Below, piece after piece: positions 59,568-64,000 of a DNA stretch of 64,000 nucleotides; position 1 is the first letter of the stretch, and each line of letters opens with the position of its first letter. The DNA lies in assembly GCA_024236495.1 (NCBI GenBank), contig JACKKJ010000006.1, positions 1 through 64,000 of the forward strand, in the 5' to 3' direction. A program made the translations under genes and the position numbers. The notes under the pieces are model-generated. The model saw only the letters and a list, made by a program, of their open reading frames with translations. It made no database searches and was not told the origin of the DNA. Origin of the DNA: Paracoccaceae bacterium. GTDB taxonomy: Bacteria; Pseudomonadota; Alphaproteobacteria; Rhodobacterales; Rhodobacteraceae.

Positions 59568-61310
59568 CTAGCTGCCGCTCAGCAGGGGTGTGATGCGGCG
59601 CACCGCCGCCCGCCGGTTGGCGCGTTCGTCCGCGTCGGTCTGCACCTTCAGGAACGCCTCGCCATAGCCCTGCACCACAAGGTTTTCCGGCGGCACTTCG
59701 AAATATTCGGTCAATGCCAGCGCCACCGATTCCGCCCGCCGGTCCGACAAGGCAAGGTTGTAGGCGGCGGAGCCAACGGCATCGGTATGTCCCTCGATCA
59801 GGAAGACCTCCGACGGGCTTTCATCGACATAGCTGCGGATCAGCCGCCCCAGCCGCGACAGCGCGCGCGCCTGATCGGGCCGGATCGCCGCCGAACCGGT
59901 TTCGAAGGTGATCGCATCGAGGTCGATCACCGGCACAAGATCGCGCACCTCGCGGATGTCGCGGATCTGCGCCAGGCTGAAGCTGCGGCCGAACCCCTCC
60001 TCGCGCGCCAGCGCGGTGCGCAGTTCCGCCTCGGACAGGTCGGCGGACAGGTAGCTGTCGCGCGGCGGCGCGGGCAGGCGCGTCACATCGACCGGCGCAA
60101 AGTCCTGAGTGTCGTCGATCAGAAGCGTCTGGCGCCCGTCGGGGTCGATATGGACCCGGCGCAACACCCGGTATTCGGCATCGCGGATCGTCACGATGCG
60201 CGATCCGTCCGCGCGGGTGACGGTCGTGCGGGTGGACCCGTCGTCGAAGGTCTCGGTCCGCACGCGCGACCCGGGCTGACGCAAAAGCGCGTTGTCGTCC
60301 TTGATGATCTGGTAGCTGCCATCGGGGCGCGTCACGACCATGCGGTCGCCCGAGTTCAGTTCCACCTTGCGATTGTTCGAGATGATCGCCCCGATCGCGA
60401 TCGCGCCCAGGCCCAGAAGAACCGCTTTCTCGCCCTTCGAGAGGCCCGACTTCCTTTCGGCCCCTTCCGCCTCGGCGGTCGCGGCGGGCGCGGCCTCGAC
60501 GGCGGTCTGGTTCACCTTGTTGGCGAAATCCTCGTCCGAGGACCGGGCGGTTTCCTCGGTCACCACCTCCTCGGTCACTTCGGCGCCGGCGACGGGTTCG
60601 TCCTCGGGCACTTCGGCGGCGGCGGCCACCGGCGCCTCGCCCGTCGCGGCATCGGGCTGGACCGGCAGGTCGGGGACGGGCTCTGCCGCAGGGGCTTCGG
60701 CGGCGGCTTCGGCAGGGGCTTCGGCGGCGGCTTCGGCGGCGGCCTCCCCGGCCAGTGCCTTGGCAAGGGCGTCTTCGTCTGTGAGTTCGGGCGTCGGGGC
60801 AGGTTCGCCCGTGGCGGTGTCACCTGCATCGGCCTCGGGCGCGGGTTCCTCTGCCGGCGGCGTTTCGACGGCCTGTTCGGCGGCTTCAGGTTCCGCGGCT
60901 GCGGGTTCCTCGGCTGCGGGTTCCTCGGCGGTCTGCGGCTCTGCAGGCGGCTCCTCCGGTGCGGTTTCTTCAGTGGCGGGCTCTGCTGCGGCGGGCGCGG
61001 CCTCTTGCGCGGCCGGCTCGGGCTCGGGGGCTTCTGCCTCGGGCGCCGCGACCGGGTCGGCCTCGGCTGGGGCCGCCTCTGCCGCAGGTTCGGGTTCCGC
61101 CGCCGCCTCCGGCTCCGCCGCAGGCTCCTCGGCGGCGGGTTCCTCGGCGGGGGTTTGCGTCGGCGCGGGTACCGGCTCCACTCCTTCGGGGCAGGGCAGC
61201 GGGGTGCCGTCCGGGCAGATCATCGCGGCGTCCTGCGCGGCGATCGGTGCGGGGACGATCAGGGACAGGGTGGCAATCAGGGCTGTCGTCGTCTTCAGGC
61301 CGCGCGTCAT
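59568..61310 (-). CDS. OmpA-family protein with long Pro/Ala/Glu-rich region
   Basis: 580 residues. Signal peptide (TTALIATLSLIVPAPIAAQD), then residues ~30-290 of EPAAEE-type low-complexity sequence, a hydrophobic stretch KAVLLGLGAIAIGAIISNNR near 300, a Gly/Arg/Thr region with DGSTRTTVTRADGSRIVTIR strands, and a C-terminal OmpA domain (FLIEGHTDAVGSAAYNLALS and LSDRRAESVALALTEYF) that holds peptidoglycan. The long acidic linker probably spans the periplasm. Confidence 0.88.
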   Translation of the reverse strand: MTRGLKTTTALIATLSLIVPAPIAAQDAAMICPDGTPLPCPEGVEPVPAPTQTPAEEPAAEEPAAEPEAAAEPEPAAEAAPAEADPVAAPEAEAPEPEPAAQEAAPAAAEPATEETAPEEPPAEPQTAEEPAAEEPAAAEPEAAEQAVETPPAEEPAPEADAGDTATGEPAPTPELTDEDALAKALAGEAAAEAAAEAPAEAAAEAPAAEPVPDLPVQPDAATGEAPVAAAAEVPEDEPVAGAEVTEEVVTEETARSSDEDFANKVNQTAVEAAPAATAEAEGAERKSGLSKGEKAVLLGLGAIAIGAIISNNRKVELNSGDRMVVTRPDGSYQIIKDDNALLRQPGSRVRTETFDDGSTRTTVTRADGSRIVTIRDAEYRVLRRVHIDPDGRQTLLIDDTQDFAPVDVTRLPAPPRDSYLSADLSEAELRTALAREEGFGRSFSLAQIRDIREVRDLVPVIDLDAITFETGSAAIRPDQARALSRLGRLIRSYVDESPSEVFLIEGHTDAVGSAAYNLALSDRRAESVALALTEYFEVPPENLVVQGYGEAFLKVQTDADERANRRAAVRRITPLLSGS

Positions 61311-61662
61311 CGTGATCTCCTGAGGTTCGTTCCGGTCGGTTATTCGCTACATAACACCTTGCCGCGCCAGATGTTCCCTGCTTTGCATCGCCCGGGCCTG
61401 CAATGGCGCCCTTCCGCCGATGCGAAGCCAGGGCGCGATCTTTCGCGCCTGTCGCGACAGGGCTCTGCAACGAGTCACCCTGCAGGGCCTGAATTTCGCA
61501 ACCAGAAACAGATCTCGTCATTCAGTATTTTTGGCATTCACCTAGAAACGTAATGACACCATTTCGCCCAAGTTTGACCCAGATTTCGTCAGACTCCTTG
61601 CACCCATCCAGCCCAGGCAGGAAGAATGTCCTCGGGTAATAGCCTTCTTGGGCGGAACGTGG
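61311..61662. other. Intergenic region between divergent OmpA and pseudo-hydrolase genes
   Basis: 352 nt without a gene. It holds a perfect 14-bp palindrome CCTGTCGCGACAGG at 61448-61461 and GC-poorer stretches near 61500-61570 where promoters for both genes would fit. No recognisable named site. Confidence 0.4.
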
Positions 61663-62622
61663 ATGCAAGACGACAGGCTGCGAAGCGGCGACTCACGGTC
61701 GCTGACAGATGCCGAATGGTTTCAAAGACTTGAAGCCATCGGAGAGGAAGCGGGGTATTTCGCCCCGCTCGGCTCCATGCATTCCGCGATGTTCCTCGAC
61801 GAGGGTTCGACGCTGCTTGTCACCTTCGAGACGGTCAAGGGAATCCGCCAGGGCCAGGGCGCGCAGCTGCCGCTTGGCCATCTGGTCGCCAAAAGCCGCC
61901 GCTGGTCGCACCTTGGCCTGATCGCGCATCACAACACCTGGTTTCGCGACCGGTCCGTCTTCGGCTTTTTCGACCGCCTGATCGAGGACGCCTTCTTCGA
62001 GGACTTCGACCACGTCGTCTTCTACGGCGCGGGCATGTGCGGCTATGCGGCGGGGGCCTTTTCCGTCGCGGCGCCAGGCGCGACCGTGATCCTGATCCAG
62101 CCGCAGGCAACGCTCGATCCACGCCTCACTGGCTGGGATCCCCGCTTTGTCGAAATGCGCCGGACCTCGTTCACCGACCGCTACGGCTTTGCCCCCGACA
62201 TGACCGAAGGCGCCGGTCCGGTCTATGTGATCTACGACCCCGAACAGGCGCTAGACGCGATGCATGCGGCGCTTTTCGCGCGGTCCTATACGACGCTGCT
62301 GCCCTGCCCGAACCTTGGCCGGGATGTCGCCGGGGCGCTTGACGGCATGCGTATCCTGCCCTCGATCCTGACGGCGGCGGGCACCGGCGCCTTCGACGCG
62401 CGGCTCTTCTGGACCTTCTACAGGTCGCGGCGCAACCACCTGCCCTATCTCAAGTCGCTGATGACGCGGCTTGACCGCGACGGGCGGCCCTATCTGAACG
62501 CGCTCTTGTGCAGCAACGTCGCCCAGCGGCTTGACGCGCCCGATTTCGCCCGCCGCCTGGCCGAGGCGGAGGCGGAGCTGATCCGCGCGGGGGTGCCCTT
62601 TCCGCCGCTGGCGACGGCCTGA
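61663..62622 (+). CDS. Alpha/beta-hydrolase-like protein lacking the nucleophile (sometimes called PAPS reductase)
   Basis: 319 residues. VVFYGAGMCGYAAGAFSVAA has the shape of the hydrolase elbow G-x-S-x-G-G but with Gly where the Ser should be and Cys in the next small position. Further conserved-looking parts are LIQPQATLDPRLTGWDPRF and CPNLGRDVAG. It has none of the motifs of true PAPS reductase (no PP-loop, no CC...CxxC), although I recall related proteins annotated that way. Start at ATG 61663; a TTG at 61648 is possible. Confidence 0.6.
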   Translation: MQDDRLRSGDSRSLTDAEWFQRLEAIGEEAGYFAPLGSMHSAMFLDEGSTLLVTFETVKGIRQGQGAQLPLGHLVAKSRRWSHLGLIAHHNTWFRDRSVFGFFDRLIEDAFFEDFDHVVFYGAGMCGYAAGAFSVAAPGATVILIQPQATLDPRLTGWDPRFVEMRRTSFTDRYGFAPDMTEGAGPVYVIYDPEQALDAMHAALFARSYTTLLPCPNLGRDVAGALDGMRILPSILTAAGTGAFDARLFWTFYRSRRNHLPYLKSLMTRLDRDGRPYLNALLCSNVAQRLDAPDFARRLAEAEAELIRAGVPFPPLATA

Positions 62623-62625
62623 CCC

Positions 62626-62931
62626 TCAGCAGCGATAGGCCTTGGCGTGCAGCTTGTAGATGTCCGCGCCGGGCGTCGCCTGATCGAACACGACCGTATT
62701 GGCACCCGAATCCTGCGCATCGGCCATGATCGTGTTGCGCGCGTATTTCAGCGCCTCCTGCCCCAGGACCGGCCCATAGAGCGACGGGCGCATGGAAATG
62801 TCGCTGATGTAGTGGCAGGCCAGAACGTCACCCGCCGTCGCCTCCCGCACGCCCGAGACGCCGGTGAACCCCGGATCGCTGGTGCATCCCGCCAGGGCCA
62901 GAACCCCGGCCAGCATTGCCTGACTGCGCAT
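62626..62931 (-). CDS. Small lipoprotein, DUF4156/RcsF-like
   Basis: 101 residues with a lipoprotein signal (MRSQAMLAGVLALAGCTSDP, lipid on Cys in LAGC). The mature part, ACHYISDISM and KYARNTIMADAQDSGANTVV, resembles DUF4156 or RcsF-type lipoproteins with two Cys that could form a disulfide (CHY and the last residue, Cys). The ATG at 62931 begins the signal. Confidence 0.7.
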   Translation of the reverse strand: MRSQAMLAGVLALAGCTSDPGFTGVSGVREATAGDVLACHYISDISMRPSLYGPVLGQEALKYARNTIMADAQDSGANTVVFDQATPGADIYKLHAKAYRC

Positions 62932-63047
62932 TTTCTGCCCTTTCCTCGTACCGACGGTCGCTGCCGCCTTGGGGCGCAGTTTCGCAAGGCCGACCCGCCC
63001 GCGCAAGCATCCGCGCGGGGCGACCCCGCCGATCGGCGGGAAGCGAC

Positions 63048-63908
63048 CTATGCCGCCCCTTCGACCGCGCGCCGATAAAGGTGCCAGCTTGCGTGCCCAA
63101 GGACCGGCAAGGCCACCGCCAGCCCCAGGAACAGCGGCACAGTCCCGAGCGCAAGCAGGGCCGCAACGATCGCCCCCCAGACCAGGACAATGCCCGGCGC
63201 GGCGCGGGTCACGCGCCAGGATGTCACGACCGCCCCCGCAAGCCCGACGTCACGGTCCAGAAGCAGGGGAAAGGCGACAATGGTGGTGGCCAGCACCACG
63301 GCGGCAAAGACCGCGCCCACCGGAATGCCGATCGCGATCATCGTCCAGCCCGCCCCGGTCGTCAGTACCTCGCGGGCAAAGACCGCCGCGCTGGCCGGAA
63401 TCTCGGGCCCCATCGTGGCCTGGAAAATGAAGTAGGCGGTCAGGAGCCAGCCGAAGAAGACCGCCGCCAGCATCATCGCGCCGACGAACATCACCCCGAA
63501 CGCGGGCGAGGTCAGGACCCGCAGGCCATCCAGCCAGCCGGCGGGCAGCCCCGCCTCGCGCCGCCGGCTCATCTCGTAAAAGCCGATGGCGGCGGCGGGC
63601 CCGATCAGGGCAAAGCCGGAGGCGATGGGAAAGATCAGGTGCAAAAGCGCCCCGTGCCAGGCCGCCCAGACAAGGCAGGCCCCCGCGACCGGGTATAGAA
63701 GCGCCGCCGCGATCACATCGGTGCGCAGCGCGCCGAAATCGCGCAGGCCAAGCCGCAGCGCCATGCGCAGATCCGCGGCGGTCAGGGCACGCACCTTCGG
63801 CAGATCGCCCGTCCCGCCCATGCGCCGCGTCACGCCGGCGACATCGCCGCCCGCGGCACCCAGCTGCCTTATCCCCCAGCTGATGGGGTTGCCGATCGTC
63901 TGGACCAT
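63048..63908 (-). CDS. DUF2189-family membrane protein
   Basis: 286 residues with six predicted helices (VIAAALLYPVAGACLVWAAW, FGVMFVGAMMLAAVFFGWLL and others). The N-terminal KVRALTAADLRMALRLGLRD and central GFALIGPAAAIGFYEMSRRR are typical of DUF2189 proteins of Rhodobacterales. GGAGG precedes the ATG. Function unknown. Confidence 0.85.
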   Translation of the reverse strand: MVQTIGNPISWGIRQLGAAGGDVAGVTRRMGGTGDLPKVRALTAADLRMALRLGLRDFGALRTDVIAAALLYPVAGACLVWAAWHGALLHLIFPIASGFALIGPAAAIGFYEMSRRREAGLPAGWLDGLRVLTSPAFGVMFVGAMMLAAVFFGWLLTAYFIFQATMGPEIPASAAVFAREVLTTGAGWTMIAIGIPVGAVFAAVVLATTIVAFPLLLDRDVGLAGAVVTSWRVTRAAPGIVLVWGAIVAALLALGTVPLFLGLAVALPVLGHASWHLYRRAVEGAA

Positions 63909-64000
63909 GACATACCTCCGTCCTTTCGGGTTCAGCGACGGACAGACCGGCCGGCCAGGGGCGCACCCGCCAGAGGGGGGGCGGCGTCCGGGGCGGTTCC

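Noticed and set aside
61448..61461. Perfect 14-bp palindrome CCTGTCGCGACAGG in the OmpA upstream region
   Set aside because: Could be an operator or hairpin, but it lies far from both start codons, is a single copy and matches no site I know; not listed as a separate regulatory feature.

Overview
The window looks like chromosomal DNA of an alphaproteobacterium of the order Rhodobacterales (Rhodobacteraceae). The evidence is high GC, an iscR-led suf operon with an Irr-type iron box, an IscR that lacks the usual iron-sulfur cysteines, an alphaproteobacterial SspB, the DUF2849-cysI-cysH-DUF934-fpr sulfate assimilation order, DUF4169 and DUF2189 proteins, and a Rhodobacterales-like intergenic element present twice. 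I saw no transposase, phage gene, plasmid origin, rRNA or CRISPR array. Genes are densely packed with many ATGA, GTGA and TGATG overlaps.

Layout. (1) 1-854: C-terminal end of an outer-membrane autotransporter-like protein. (2) 941-9902, minus strand: iron-sulfur assembly operon iscR, cysteine desulfurase, sufB, small membrane protein, YbjQ-like, membrane protein, sufC, sufD, two YIP1-like membrane proteins, sufS. Its promoter region carries an Irr-like palindrome overlapping the -10. (3) 10090-11011: hydrolase and a small conserved protein, divergent from iscR. (4) 11031-16494: four overlapping minus-strand genes (ectoine-hydrolase-like M24 protein, ArgE-like deacetylase, EamA permease, GntR regulator) divergent from a class-III aminotransferase; two TTGTGCACAA-like sites sit between them. 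(5) 16617-25543: sspB, a SAM methyltransferase, fumC with two small genes, a P450/lipase pair, a DUF2059 protein, an SRAP protein, and a LuxR-type regulator with a partner gene.

(6) 25544-35787: the most unusual region. A long, GC-poorer intergenic region precedes a 731-residue Asp/Gly-rich repeat protein, a 663-residue repeat protein, a type I secretion ABC exporter with a large Pro-rich N-terminal extension, an HlyD adaptor and a convergent TolC/NodT-like lipoprotein. The two exported candidates share a short motif. I read this as a dedicated type I secretion system for a matrix or surface material; the substrates belong to no family I can name.

(7) 36019-43291: two tRNA-Val genes, a histidine phosphatase, an HU-like protein, lon with a clear RpoH-type promoter, a divergent pair of AHL-binding proteins (one without DNA-binding domain), and tgt. 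(8) 43356-50778: Fe(II)/2OG oxygenase with divergent LysR, sufT, a SatD/DUF3307 pair behind tandem palindromes, sufA, tfoX-N, tpiA, EamA permease and a second P450. (9) 50870-55501: Lrp regulator and the sulfate-assimilation operon it probably controls, ending with ferredoxin-NADP reductase. (10) 55584-63908: Ala-rich coiled-coil protein, infC with an ATA start codon, rlmJ, an ATP-grasp-like protein, DUF1203, a large OmpA-family protein, a pseudo-hydrolase, a small lipoprotein and a DUF2189 membrane protein.

Functionally, iron-sulfur biogenesis is split over two sites in the window (suf operon; sufT and sufA). Sulfate assimilation, fumarate hydratase, triosephosphate isomerase, Lon, IF3, RlmJ and Tgt are housekeeping. 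The secretion locus, the ectoine-hydrolase-like catabolic cluster, the P450s and the AHL-receptor pair are accessory. All family assignments come from reading motifs; no database search was run.
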